A DNA stretch of 37,196 bases, taken from positions 1-37,196 of the forward strand of contig NZ_JAAKZW010000052.1 of assembly GCF_011044995.1 (NCBI RefSeq). The letters run 5' to 3'. Made by a program: the position numbers and the translations under genes. The stretch comes from Streptomyces mesophilus (GTDB lineage: Bacteria > Actinomycetota > Actinomycetes > Streptomycetales > Streptomycetaceae). Below are positions 17,289-24,856 of the stretch, piece after piece; the first letter of the stretch is position 1; each line of letters starts with the position of its first letter. The notes under the pieces were generated by a model that was not told where the DNA came from, searched no databases, and worked only from the letters and a program-made list of their open reading frames with translations.

Positions 17289-17403
17289 GGGACGCACCGG
17301 CCGGGCGGCAGCGGACGACCTGGGACGCACCGGCCGGGCGGCAGCGGACGACTGGTGCGCCGGATGGGCGGCAGCGGACGAGGTGCGCCGGATGGGCGCC
17401 GCC
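17289..17403. repeat. Intergenic tandem repeat, about 3.7 copies
   Basis: Two 33-bp copies (17289-17321, 17322-17354) are followed by two diverged 28-bp copies (17354-17381 and a partial 17382-17403). All share a core of CCGG(C/A)(C/T)GGGCGGCAGCGG form. The array fills the gap after the GGDEF-EAL stop and ends about 90 bp before the lipase start. Confidence 0.85.
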
Positions 17404-17492
17404 AGGCCGCCGGTTGGCTCTCCCGGCGGGCGTCACGGTGACCGCGCGGAGAGATTCGGCAGCAAGATCCGGATCTCTGCGAAAGGCCCCCC

Positions 17493-18581
17493 GTGCGCGT
17501 CAGAACCTCCGCCCGCTGTGCCCTCACCGCCGCCACCGCGGTCCTCGCCGCCCTGATGTCGGCCCACGGCGCCGGTGCGGCCGTGCCCGAGCCCGACCCG
17601 GCCGTGCCCCGCTTCCGGCAGTTCGGGCCCGCGTTCGCGTACGCGGCGCTGAACCCGGACGCCTACCCGCCGGACGTCAACGACTGGAGCTGCAAGCCGA
17701 GTGCCGCACATCCGCGGCCGGTCGTCCTGGTGCACGGCACCGCCGCCAACTCCCTGTCCAGCTGGAGCGCGCTCGCACCGGCCCTGCGCAAGGAGGGCTA
17801 CTGCGTCTACGCGAAGCACATCGGCGGCAAGCCCCGTAGCCCCTTGCAGGCGATGGAGGCGGTGGCCAAGAGCTCCAAGGCGCTTGCCGCCTTCGTCGAC
17901 GAGGTCCTGGCGAAGACCGGCACGAAGCAGGTCGACATGGTCGGCTACTCGCAGGGCGGCGGGGTGCTCCCGCGTTACTACCTGAAGTACGACGGCGGCG
18001 CCGACGCCACCGACCCGGCCCGCAACAAGGTCGGCAAGCTGATCGGCATCTCGCCGAGCAACCACGGCACCTCGGCCACCGGCATCGCGACCCTCGGCCG
18101 GCTGCTCAACCTGATCGCTCCCGTCGGGAAGCTGCTCGGGCAGGCCGTCCCCGACCAGCTGGAGTGCTCGGACGTGCACGCCCGGCTCGACGAGGGCGGC
18201 GACACCCTGCCGGGCATCTCGTACACCACCGTGGCGACCGTCGTGGACAACATCGTGACCCCGCACACGAACCAGTTCCTGCGGGAGAAGGCCGCCCCCG
18301 ACGCGCCGCTCAACCAGGGCCGGGAGCGGTGCGGGGTGAAGAAGATGCCGCCGCTCGCGCCGCCCGTCCTGTCCCGGCCCAAGGACGGCATCGTCGCCCC
18401 CGCCGCCGGCTCGCAGATCACCAACATCCTGCTCCAGGACGTCTGCCCGATCGACCGCTCGGGTCATCTGCGGCACCCCTACTCGCCCACCACCATCCGC
18501 CTGACCCTCAACGCTCTCGACCCGGCCCACGCCGAGCCGGCTCCGTGCCGGCCCGTGCCGTTCGTGCCGCTGCTCGGCTGA
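17493..18581 (+). CDS. Secreted alpha/beta-hydrolase lipase (class 2 / EstA type)
   Basis: 362-aa secreted lipase or esterase. The signal peptide is about 1-30 (RCALTAATAVLAALM, cleavage near GAGAA). VVLVHGTAAN near 77-86 is the oxyanion-hole strand, GYSQGGG has the nucleophile Ser153, and His325 in DRSGHLRHPYS is the likely catalytic His. Cysteine pairs (66/104, 280/318) suggest disulphides, as expected outside the cell. The GTG start at 17493 begins directly at the signal peptide. Related Streptomyces enzymes hydrolyse triacylglycerols; the true substrate is unproven. Confidence 0.9.
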   Translation: MRVRTSARCALTAATAVLAALMSAHGAGAAVPEPDPAVPRFRQFGPAFAYAALNPDAYPPDVNDWSCKPSAAHPRPVVLVHGTAANSLSSWSALAPALRKEGYCVYAKHIGGKPRSPLQAMEAVAKSSKALAAFVDEVLAKTGTKQVDMVGYSQGGGVLPRYYLKYDGGADATDPARNKVGKLIGISPSNHGTSATGIATLGRLLNLIAPVGKLLGQAVPDQLECSDVHARLDEGGDTLPGISYTTVATVVDNIVTPHTNQFLREKAAPDAPLNQGRERCGVKKMPPLAPPVLSRPKDGIVAPAAGSQITNILLQDVCPIDRSGHLRHPYSPTTIRLTLNALDPAHAEPAPCRPVPFVPLLG

Positions 18582-18589
18582 CACGGCGT

Positions 18590-18626
18590 GGCGCGGGGTG
18601 GGCGGACGATCGGCTCGCCCCGCGCC
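18590..18626 (+). terminator. Terminator of the lipase gene
   Basis: GGCGCGGGG (18590-18598) pairs perfectly with CCCCGCGCC (18618-18626), with a 19-nt loop. It lies nine bases after the lipase stop codon. No U tract. Confidence 0.65.
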
Positions 18627-18734
18627 TGGTCCATTCCGCGCCCGGCCCCCCTCGCGCCCCGGCGTCCGGAATACGGCAGCCTCCAGCCCCGTTACCCGTG
18701 ACGCACCACAAGCGATCGGCAGGAGGCCCCCACG

Positions 18735-19790
18735 GTGAGCGACGACATCCGAGGCGAAGCACAGGGCAGCGCCCCAGTCCCCCTCTCCGTGCTCGACCTC
18801 GCCACCGTGGGCAAGGGATCGACGGCCACGCAGGCGCTGCGCACCAGCGTCGGCATAGCCAAGCTCGCCGAGCGGCGCGGCTTTCACCGCTACTGGGTCG
18901 CCGAGCACCACTCGATGCCCGGAGTCGCCTCCAGCTCACCCGCGGTGATCCTCGCCCACCTCGCCGCCCACACCGAGCGCATCCGCCTCGGCTCGGGCGG
19001 TGTGATGCTCCCGAACCACGCGCCGCTGGTGATCGCCGAGCAGTTCGGCACCCTCGAGGCCATGGCCCCGGGCCGCGTCGACCTCGGTCTCGGCCGCGCC
19101 CCGGGCACGGACGGCGCCACCGCGGCGGCCCTGCGCCGCAGCGAGAACCTGCACGAGGGCGCCGACGACTTCCCGCAGCAGCTCTCCGAGCTGATCCGCT
19201 TCCTTGACGACGACTTCCCCGACGGGCATCCGTACGCCCGGATCCACGCCGTGCCCGGACCGGTGCAGGGCCCCTCGCAGCGCCCGCCCGTCTGGCTGCT
19301 CGGCTCGTCCGGCTTCAGCGCACGGCTCGCCGGCGCGCTCGGTCTGCCCTTCGCTTTCGCGCACCACTTCTCCGCGCAGAACACGATCCCGGCCCTCGAC
19401 CTGTACCGCGAGAGCTTCCGTCCGAGCGAGGTGCTCGACGCCCCGTACGCGATGATCGGCGTCGCCGCCCTCGCCACCGAGGACGAGCGCGAGGCGCGCC
19501 GCCAGGTGATGACCGGGGCGCTGTCGATGCTGCGGCTGCGCACCGGGCGGCCGGGGCTCATTCCGACGCCCGAAGAGGCCGAGGCCTATGAATTCAGCGT
19601 TCTGGAGCGGGAGTTCGTGGACGGCTGGCTGAAGAACATCGTGCACGGCACCCCCGATGCCGTACGCGTCGGGCTCGACGACCTGCAGAAGCGCACCGGG
19701 GCCGACGAGCTGATGCTCACCGCCAACGCGCACGGCGGGCAGGCGCGGCTGCGTTCGTACGAGCTCATCGCGGACGCGTACGGGATGTGA
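18735..19790 (+). CDS. LLM-class (luciferase-like) flavin-dependent oxidoreductase
   Basis: 351-aa cytosolic TIM-barrel monooxygenase/oxidoreductase of the bacterial luciferase family, using reduced FMN or F420. Seen: PLSVLDLATVGKGST at the start, RYWVAEHHSMPGVAS, IRLGSGGVMLPNHAPLVIAEQFGTL, APGRVDLGLGRAPGTD, and PPVWLLGSSGFSARLA. The GTG start at 18735 is preceded by GGCAGGAGG. Stands alone between the lipase and a convergent racemase-family gene. The substrate is unknown. Confidence 0.92.
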   Translation: MSDDIRGEAQGSAPVPLSVLDLATVGKGSTATQALRTSVGIAKLAERRGFHRYWVAEHHSMPGVASSSPAVILAHLAAHTERIRLGSGGVMLPNHAPLVIAEQFGTLEAMAPGRVDLGLGRAPGTDGATAAALRRSENLHEGADDFPQQLSELIRFLDDDFPDGHPYARIHAVPGPVQGPSQRPPVWLLGSSGFSARLAGALGLPFAFAHHFSAQNTIPALDLYRESFRPSEVLDAPYAMIGVAALATEDEREARRQVMTGALSMLRLRTGRPGLIPTPEEAEAYEFSVLEREFVDGWLKNIVHGTPDAVRVGLDDLQKRTGADELMLTANAHGGQARLRSYELIADAYGM

Positions 19791-19822
19791 GTCCCGCGCC
19801 GGGCATGTACGGGACGTGAGCC

Positions 19823-19843
19823 CCGGGCCGTCTATCGGCCCGG
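19823..19843. terminator. Bidirectional terminator hairpin
   Basis: CCGGGCCG (19823-19830) and CGGCCCGG (19836-19843) form a perfect 8-bp stem. The 5-nt loop TCTAT contains most of the stop codon (19832-19834) of the minus-strand racemase gene. It separates two convergent genes. Confidence 0.7.
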
Positions 19844-20572
19844 CATCTGGATGATCGGTTCCTTGGTGAACAGGGTGCCGAGCGCGGGCGCGTTCACCCG
19901 ACGCCCCGTGAGGCGCAGCCCCTCCCACACCGTGACCTGGTTGGCCGTGAGCACCGGCTTGCCCAACTCGGCCTCCAGGTCACGTAGATGGGCCGCCGTG
20001 TGCAGGGCCGTGTCGGGCAGCAGGAGGGCCTGGGCGTCGGGGTGGTCGGCGCCCCGGGCCAGCGCGAGGACCTCGTCGCGGCCCCAGGTGCCGACCTCGG
20101 CGGCCGTGATGATGCCGCTGCCGCGCATCGTGACCACCTCGATGCCGTCCGCGTGCAGGAACTCGACGAAGTGGTCCGCGACATCCTCCGGATACGTGGC
20201 GCCGATCGCGACCCGCGCGACGCCCAACTCCCGTACGGCATGGGCGAAAGCGAACGACGTACTGGAGGCAGGCAGGCCGGCCGTCTTGGCGAGGGAGCGG
20301 ACCTGGTCGTGCGCGCCGTCCCAGCCGAAGACGAAACTGCCGCTGGTGCACGCCCAGACCACCGCCTCGGCGCCCGTGTGCCGCAGCTGTTCGACACCGG
20401 CCGCCAGACGCTCCGGCGACCCCATTTCGAGCAGGGCGTCCACGCGATGGGCGTCCTCGCCGATATCGGTGTGGATCACGGTCAGGCGGATATCGCTGCC
20501 GAGGAGTTGCTCGATCCGCGGGTAGTCGTCCTCGGCGCTGTAGCCGGGGTAGAGGAATCCGATGGCGGTCAT
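19832..20572 (-). CDS. Maleate isomerase / Asp-Glu racemase family protein lacking the second Cys
   Basis: 246 aa. First cysteine loop WACTSGSFVFG (Cys75) matches maleate cis-trans isomerase, arylmalonate decarboxylase and EutA relatives. The second catalytic cysteine, present in the upstream paralogue as FISCTN, is replaced here: the aligned segment reads LLLPDTA with Asp187. The following strand VLTANQVTVWEGLR is conserved. Loss of one of two acid/base cysteines should abolish a two-base racemase mechanism and may mean a different reaction. GGGAGG six bases before ATG 20572. Second gene of an operon, 54 bp after the paralogue. Confidence 0.85.
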   Translation of the reverse strand: MTAIGFLYPGYSAEDDYPRIEQLLGSDIRLTVIHTDIGEDAHRVDALLEMGSPERLAAGVEQLRHTGAEAVVWACTSGSFVFGWDGAHDQVRSLAKTAGLPASSTSFAFAHAVRELGVARVAIGATYPEDVADHFVEFLHADGIEVVTMRGSGIITAAEVGTWGRDEVLALARGADHPDAQALLLPDTALHTAAHLRDLEAELGKPVLTANQVTVWEGLRLTGRRVNAPALGTLFTKEPIIQMPGR

Positions 20573-20626
20573 GGGCGGCCTCCCGGTGCGAGTAGCGGGG
20601 CGGTCTTCCGTTCGGTACGCGTGCGG

Positions 20627-21469
20627 TCACTCGGGCAGTGCCGGGTCCTCCGGCACCACCGGCGGGTCCGGCAGCGCCGCGCCCGGCGGCTCGGGTAACA
20701 CATCACCCCCCACCAGCATGCGCCTCGCCGCCGTATCGAGCAGTGCCTGATACGGACCCACCGCATGCGTACCCATGTGACGCAGGGCCGACCACATCGT
20801 GACCTGGTTCGCCGAAATCACCGGAATCCGCAGCTCCGCCTCCAGCTGGGGGATCGCGTCGTACGTCGGCAGATTGGTGCAGCTGATGAACAGCGCGTCG
20901 ACCTCGGCGGGCAGCCGGTTCACCGCCGCGCGCGCCATGTCGACCACATCGCGGTACGGAACCTTCCAGATGTGCCGGGTCAGACCGAGGTACGAGCAGC
21001 CCTCGACCGTGATGCCCGCCTCGGCGAGATAGTCCTTCAGAGCCTGGGTGACCGAGGACGTATAGGGCGTGACCAGCGCGATCCGCCGTGCGCCCAGCTC
21101 GTTCAGGGCCTCGATCAGCGCGCCCGACGTGGTCAGCGAGGGCACCTCGCCCGCCGCCTCCATGGCCGCGCACATGGTGCGCTCGCCGACGGCGCCGTCC
21201 ACGAAGCTGCCCGAGGTGCACGCGTACGCGATCACCTCGGGTTCGGCGGCGATGAGCGCCCGTACCGCCTCGTGCAGGGTCTGGTGCTCGCTGACCAGAC
21301 GGGCCAGGTCCAGGCTGACCTCGACCGGGACGAAGGGCGTGCGGGTGACGTAGAGCGAGATCTCGTCCGGGACCCAGCGCCACAGCTCCCGGTCGAGAGC
21401 GAAGTCGAAGGGTGCGACGACACCGAGCCCGCGTTGCGGGTGCGGTCCACTGAGGCAGGAGACGTCCAT
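20627..21469 (-). CDS. Maleate isomerase / Asp-Glu racemase family protein (EutA-like)
   Basis: 280 aa. Both cysteine loops are present: AYACTSGSFVDG (Cys84) and FISCTNLPTYD (Cys197), followed by PVISANQVTMWSALRH, the pattern of maleate cis-trans isomerases and EutA. The family handles dicarboxylates or amino-dicarboxylates through a cysteine pair. A proline-rich tail (PDPPVVPEDPALPE) is unusual and probably disordered. ATG 21469 has AAAGGGG upstream. First gene of a two-gene minus-strand operon, divergent from the dehydrogenase/amidase genes; with the EhuBCDA-like importer further right it suggests uptake and breakdown of a small organic solute. Confidence 0.87.
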   Translation of the reverse strand: MDVSCLSGPHPQRGLGVVAPFDFALDRELWRWVPDEISLYVTRTPFVPVEVSLDLARLVSEHQTLHEAVRALIAAEPEVIAYACTSGSFVDGAVGERTMCAAMEAAGEVPSLTTSGALIEALNELGARRIALVTPYTSSVTQALKDYLAEAGITVEGCSYLGLTRHIWKVPYRDVVDMARAAVNRLPAEVDALFISCTNLPTYDAIPQLEAELRIPVISANQVTMWSALRHMGTHAVGPYQALLDTAARRMLVGGDVLPEPPGAALPDPPVVPEDPALPE

Positions 21470-21504
21470 GAGCTGGCCCCTTTGAACAGAGCAAGGTGGG
21501 GATG

Positions 21505-21524
21505 AGAGCTCGGTGCGGAGCTCT
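21505..21524. promoter_or_regulatory. Inverted repeat upstream of the racemase operon
   Basis: AGAGCTC-GGTGCG-GAGCTCT, 36 bp before the start of the upstream racemase-family gene. Candidate operator; it may also be a chance palindrome. Confidence 0.35.
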
Positions 21525-21755
21525 GAGGGCCGGCCGGGGGCCGGGAGGGCGGTGCGGAATCCGGCAGATGGCCGGGGACGCCGGGACAGAGAATGTGCGA
21601 AGTCCGATGTGAGGCCCGATCAGCGGAAAGGTCGGCACCTGTCTGTGGTCGTACGGACTTGTGCAGAGCCCGTGTTGACGAAGGTAGATTCGGGTGCCAG
21701 CGTGGTCAATCCGTGCACTTCAGACGGTGCGATTTTCTCGGCACTTCTGCGCAGG

Positions 21756-21795
21756 CCCCAAGCCAACTCCAGGGACCCCAAGCCAACTCCAGGGA
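21756..21795. repeat. Perfect 20-bp tandem duplication
   Basis: CCCCAAGCCAACTCCAGGGA occurs twice head to tail (21756-21775, 21776-21795), 33 bp before the dehydrogenase ATG. The second copy ends in the AGGGA that could serve as Shine-Dalgarno for a TTG start at 21808. Confidence 0.9.
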
Positions 21796-21828
21796 AGCGG
21801 ACCCGCATTGCAGAACGGTTTCCCCTCC

Positions 21829-22794
21829 ATGTCCGGTCGGTCGCGTGCGACCCGCCCCACGCTTTTGGTGCTCGACGCGGACCCGCCGCCGCGCCTGGGC
21901 AAGCTCACCGGGCGCGCCCGCATCGTGCACACCGACGAGGCGAAGCTCGCCGAGCGGCTGCCCGAGGCGGATGTGCTGCTCGTCTGGGACTTCCACTCGA
22001 AGGCCCTGCGCGCCGCCTGGCCGGGCGAGGGCCCGCGCCCGGTGTGGGTGCACACCGCGAGCGCGGGCGCCGACCATCTGCTGAGCCCTGAACTGATCGA
22101 ATCCGACACGGTGATCACCAACGCGCGGGGGATCTTCGACGAGCCGATCGCCGAGTACGTGGCCGGTCTCGTCCTCGCCTTCGCCAAGGATCTGCCGCGC
22201 ACCCTCGATCTGCAGAGCCGCCGCGAGTGGCGGCACCGCGAGACCCGGCGGGTCGGCGGCACCCGGGCCTGCGTGGTGGGGTCGGGGCCGATCGGGCGCG
22301 CGATCGCCCGCAGTCTCAAGGCACTCGGCATCCAGGCGGCCGTCGTCGGCCGCACCCCGCGCACCGGGATCCACGGCCCCGGCGATCTGGACCGGCTGCT
22401 CGCGCACGCCGACTGGGTGGTGTGCGCGGCGCCGCTCACGGACTCGACCCGTGGCATGTTCGACACCCGGCGGTTCGGCGTGATGCAGCCCTCCGCGCAC
22501 TTCATCAACGTGGGCCGCGGCCCGCTCGTCATCGAGGACGACCTGGTGGAGGCCCTGAACAGGCGCTGGATCGCGGGCGCCGCACTCGACGTCTTCGACC
22601 GTGAACCGCTGCCCGAGGACAGCCCGCTGTGGGAGGTCCCCGGCCTCGTCGTCTCGCCGCACATGAGCGGCGACATCATCGGCTGGCGCGATGAACTGGC
22701 GCTTCAGTTCGTCGACTTGTACGAGAGCTGGGTGGCCGGAAAGCCGCTCAAGAACGTGATCGACAAGAAACGTGGGTATGTGCCTGGACATTGA
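21829..22794 (+). CDS. D-2-hydroxyacid dehydrogenase
   Basis: 321-aa NAD(P)-dependent dehydrogenase interconverting a 2-keto acid and a D-2-hydroxy acid. Seen: Rossmann loop VVGSGPIGRAIARSLKALG, the catalytic Arg in NVGRGPLV, Glu in DREPLPEDSP and His in SPHMSG. The start is uncertain: ATG 21829 gives the normal N-terminus but lacks a ribosome binding site; TTG 21808 is preceded by AGGGAAG and would add seven residues. 53 bp upstream of the amidase and probably cotranscribed. It could reduce or oxidise the acid produced by the amidase or racemase-family proteins (inference). Confidence 0.88.
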   Translation: MSGRSRATRPTLLVLDADPPPRLGKLTGRARIVHTDEAKLAERLPEADVLLVWDFHSKALRAAWPGEGPRPVWVHTASAGADHLLSPELIESDTVITNARGIFDEPIAEYVAGLVLAFAKDLPRTLDLQSRREWRHRETRRVGGTRACVVGSGPIGRAIARSLKALGIQAAVVGRTPRTGIHGPGDLDRLLAHADWVVCAAPLTDSTRGMFDTRRFGVMQPSAHFINVGRGPLVIEDDLVEALNRRWIAGAALDVFDREPLPEDSPLWEVPGLVVSPHMSGDIIGWRDELALQFVDLYESWVAGKPLKNVIDKKRGYVPGH

Positions 22795-22847
22795 TCGTCG
22801 GCGGACGGATCGTCAACGAGTGATCGTCGGCAACCTGGGGAGCACGC

Positions 22848-24242
22848 ATGACCGAGCTCGGCAGTCTCACGGCCGTACAACTCGTCGCGGCATACGGCAA
22901 GGGGGAGTTGAGCCCCGTCGAGGTGACGCGGGCGGCGCTCGCCCGGATCGAGGAGACCGAGCCCGCGGTCAACGCGTTCGTCCGGGTCGACGCCGAGTCC
23001 GCCCTGGCCCAGGCTGAGAAGTCCTCGCAACGGTGGGGGCGCGGTGAGCCCGAGGGGCTGCTCGACGGAGTCCCCGTATCGGTGAAGGACATCCTCCTGA
23101 TGCGCGGCGGACCGACCCTGCGCGGCTCCAAGGCCAGCCGTACGGAAGGGAAGTGGGACGAGGACGCGCCGTCCGTGGCCCGGCTGCGGGAACACGGCGC
23201 CGTCTTCCTCGGCAAGACCACCACGCCCGAGTACGGCTGGAAGGGCGTCACCGACAGCCCGCTCTCGGGCGTCACCCGCAACCCGTACGACCCGTCCCGC
23301 ACCGCGGGCGGCTCCAGCGGGGGCGCCGCGGCCGCCGTCGCGCTCGGCGCGGGACCGGTGGCGCTCGGCACCGACGGCGGCGGAAGCGTGCGGATACCCG
23401 GCGCCTTCTGCGGCGTCTTCGCGCTCAAGCCCACATACGGGCGGGTGCCGCTCTACCCGTCCAGCGCCTTCGGCACGCTCGCGCACGTGGGCCCGATGAC
23501 CCGGGACGCCGCCGACGCGGCCCTCGTCATGGATGTGATCAGCGGCGCCGACCACCGCGACTGGTCCGGGCTCGGCCCGGTCCCGGGCTCCTTCCGCGAC
23601 GGCCTGGACGACGGGGTGCGCGGCCTGCGCATCGCCTACTCGCCGTCCTTCGGCGGCCAGGTCGCGGTCGCCCCGCAGGTCGCCGCCGCCGTACGCAAGG
23701 CCGTCGAAAAGCTCGCCCGGCTCGGTGCGTACGTGGAGGAGGCGGACCCCGACTTCAGCGATCCGGTCGAGGCCTTCCACACCCTGTGGTTCTCCGGGGC
23801 GGCCCGCGTCACCCAGCACTTCGGCAAGGAGCAGCGGGACCAACTCGACCCGGGGCTGCGGGAGATCGCCCTGCGCGGCGCCCGCTACAGCGCGCTCGAG
23901 TACCTCGCCGCGATGGACATCCGCATGGACCTGGGCCGCCGCATGGGCCGTTTCCACTCCACGTACGACCTCCTTGTCACCCCGACCCTCCCGCTCACCG
24001 CTTTCGAGGCGGGCCGGGAAACCCCCTCGGGGCGCGGCCGCTGGACCGGCTGGACCCCCTTCACGTACCCCTTCAACCTCACCCAGCAGCCCGCCGCCAC
24101 GGTCCCGTGCGGGGTGGACGAGGGCGGCCTCCCCATCGGCGTCCAACTGGTGGCGGCCCGCCACCAGGACCCCTTGGTGCTGCGGGCGGCCCAGGCGCTG
24201 TACGAGGCGGGGGCGGCGGAGGTGCCGGCGCCGCGGCTGTGA
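22848..24242 (+). CDS. Amidase (amidase-signature family)
   Basis: 464-aa cytosolic amidohydrolase. The Ser-cisSer-Lys triad is complete: Lys80 in SVKDIL, cis-Ser156 in GGSSGG and nucleophile Ser180 in DGGGSVRIPG, with the spacing seen in fatty acid amide hydrolase. Normal length. ATG 22848 is preceded by CTGGGGAG. Second gene of the plus-strand operon after the dehydrogenase. In this context it may hydrolyse an N-acyl or ring amide of the solute brought in by the ABC importer; the substrate is not predictable from sequence. Confidence 0.93.
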   Translation: MTELGSLTAVQLVAAYGKGELSPVEVTRAALARIEETEPAVNAFVRVDAESALAQAEKSSQRWGRGEPEGLLDGVPVSVKDILLMRGGPTLRGSKASRTEGKWDEDAPSVARLREHGAVFLGKTTTPEYGWKGVTDSPLSGVTRNPYDPSRTAGGSSGGAAAAVALGAGPVALGTDGGGSVRIPGAFCGVFALKPTYGRVPLYPSSAFGTLAHVGPMTRDAADAALVMDVISGADHRDWSGLGPVPGSFRDGLDDGVRGLRIAYSPSFGGQVAVAPQVAAAVRKAVEKLARLGAYVEEADPDFSDPVEAFHTLWFSGAARVTQHFGKEQRDQLDPGLREIALRGARYSALEYLAAMDIRMDLGRRMGRFHSTYDLLVTPTLPLTAFEAGRETPSGRGRWTGWTPFTYPFNLTQQPAATVPCGVDEGGLPIGVQLVAARHQDPLVLRAAQALYEAGAAEVPAPRL

Positions 24243-24272
24243 GCGCGGCGGCGGTCCGGCGCCCGGGCGTGC

Positions 24273-24303
24273 TTGCCCTCAACCGCACTTGAGGTCCTAC
24301 GTT
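24273..24303 (+). promoter_or_regulatory. MerR/SoxR-type promoter with 19-bp spacer
   Basis: -35 TTGCCC (24273-24278), -10 TACGTT (24298-24303), spacer exactly 19 bp. Inside it lies the dyad CCTCAA-CCGCAC-TTGAGG (24277-24294). SoxR boxes have the form CCTCAA-N6-TTGAGG, and MerR-family activators act on over-long 19-bp spacers. No merR or soxR gene is in this window. Confidence 0.65.
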
Positions 24304-24360
24304 TTCCGTAAGGCCGCGCAGAGAGCGGGCGCCGCACCGCAGCACCTGGAGGGGACAGCC

Positions 24361-24831
24361 ATGACCAGCACCCAGGAGATGTCCGACGCCGAACTGGCCG
24401 GTCAGCCCGTCGCGTACTGGACCGGTGTCGCCCACGAGGCGGCCATCGCGTACATCCGGGCCCGGCAGGCCGAGAAGGGGTATACCCAGCCCCAGTTCTG
24501 GCTGCTGCGCAACCTCTCGGTGAACGACATCTCGCCCGACGGCGAGGGCATGACCCTCGCCGCACTGCGGGCGGCCATGGCGTCCTACCTCCGGCCCGAG
24601 GACGATCTCGCCGCCGAGGCCGAGGTGCTCGTCGCGCGCGGGTGGCTGACCAGGGACACCGAGGACCGGCTGTGGCTGACCGAGCTGGGTGAGCGGACCC
24701 GCGTCGAACTCCGGCGCAACACCCCGGCGATCCGCGGCGCCTTGCACGCGGGCATCGACGACGCGGATTACGTCACCACGGTCAAGGTCCTCAAGCAGCT
24801 GATCCGCAACGCGGGCGGCCCGGCCGCCTGA
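24361..24831 (+). CDS. MarR-like winged-helix regulator
   Basis: 156 aa, DNA-binding by fold. The N-terminal helix (YWTGVAHEAAIAYIRARQ), a central segment TQPQFWLLRNLS, and a recognition/wing region ending in ARGWLTRDTEDRLWLTELGE fit a MarR-type winged helix. Start ATG 24361 has CTGGAGGGG upstream. It is driven by the SoxR-like promoter just described, so it may respond to redox-active compounds. It lies among catabolic genes but has no obvious operator nearby. Could instead be a small stress-response regulator unrelated to the cluster. Confidence 0.75.
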   Translation: MTSTQEMSDAELAGQPVAYWTGVAHEAAIAYIRARQAEKGYTQPQFWLLRNLSVNDISPDGEGMTLAALRAAMASYLRPEDDLAAEAEVLVARGWLTRDTEDRLWLTELGERTRVELRRNTPAIRGALHAGIDDADYVTTVKVLKQLIRNAGGPAA

Positions 24832-24852
24832 CGCTCCGGCGGCCGGGCCCGC
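24811..24852. terminator. Bidirectional hairpin between convergent genes
   Basis: CCCGGCCGCC (24819-24828) pairs with GGCGGCCGGG (24838-24847), and GCGGG (24811-24815) with CCCGC (24848-24852) after a small bulge. The loop contains the TGA stop (24829-24831) of the MarR-like gene. Confidence 0.7.
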
Positions 24853-24856
24853 GCCG

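Larger units (their letters stand above)
21470..21828. other. Divergent intergenic region with repeats
   Basis: 359 bp between the racemase operon and the dehydrogenase. It holds a 7-bp inverted repeat AGAGCTC/GAGCTCT at 21505-21524 and a perfect 20-bp tandem duplication at 21756-21795. TTGTGC and TAGATT near 21659-21690 could be promoter parts, but their spacing is not right. No gene seen. Confidence 0.6.

Noticed and set aside
17289..17403. CRISPR array
   Set aside because: Repeats are directly abutting and diverged, without unique spacers, and no cas operon is present.
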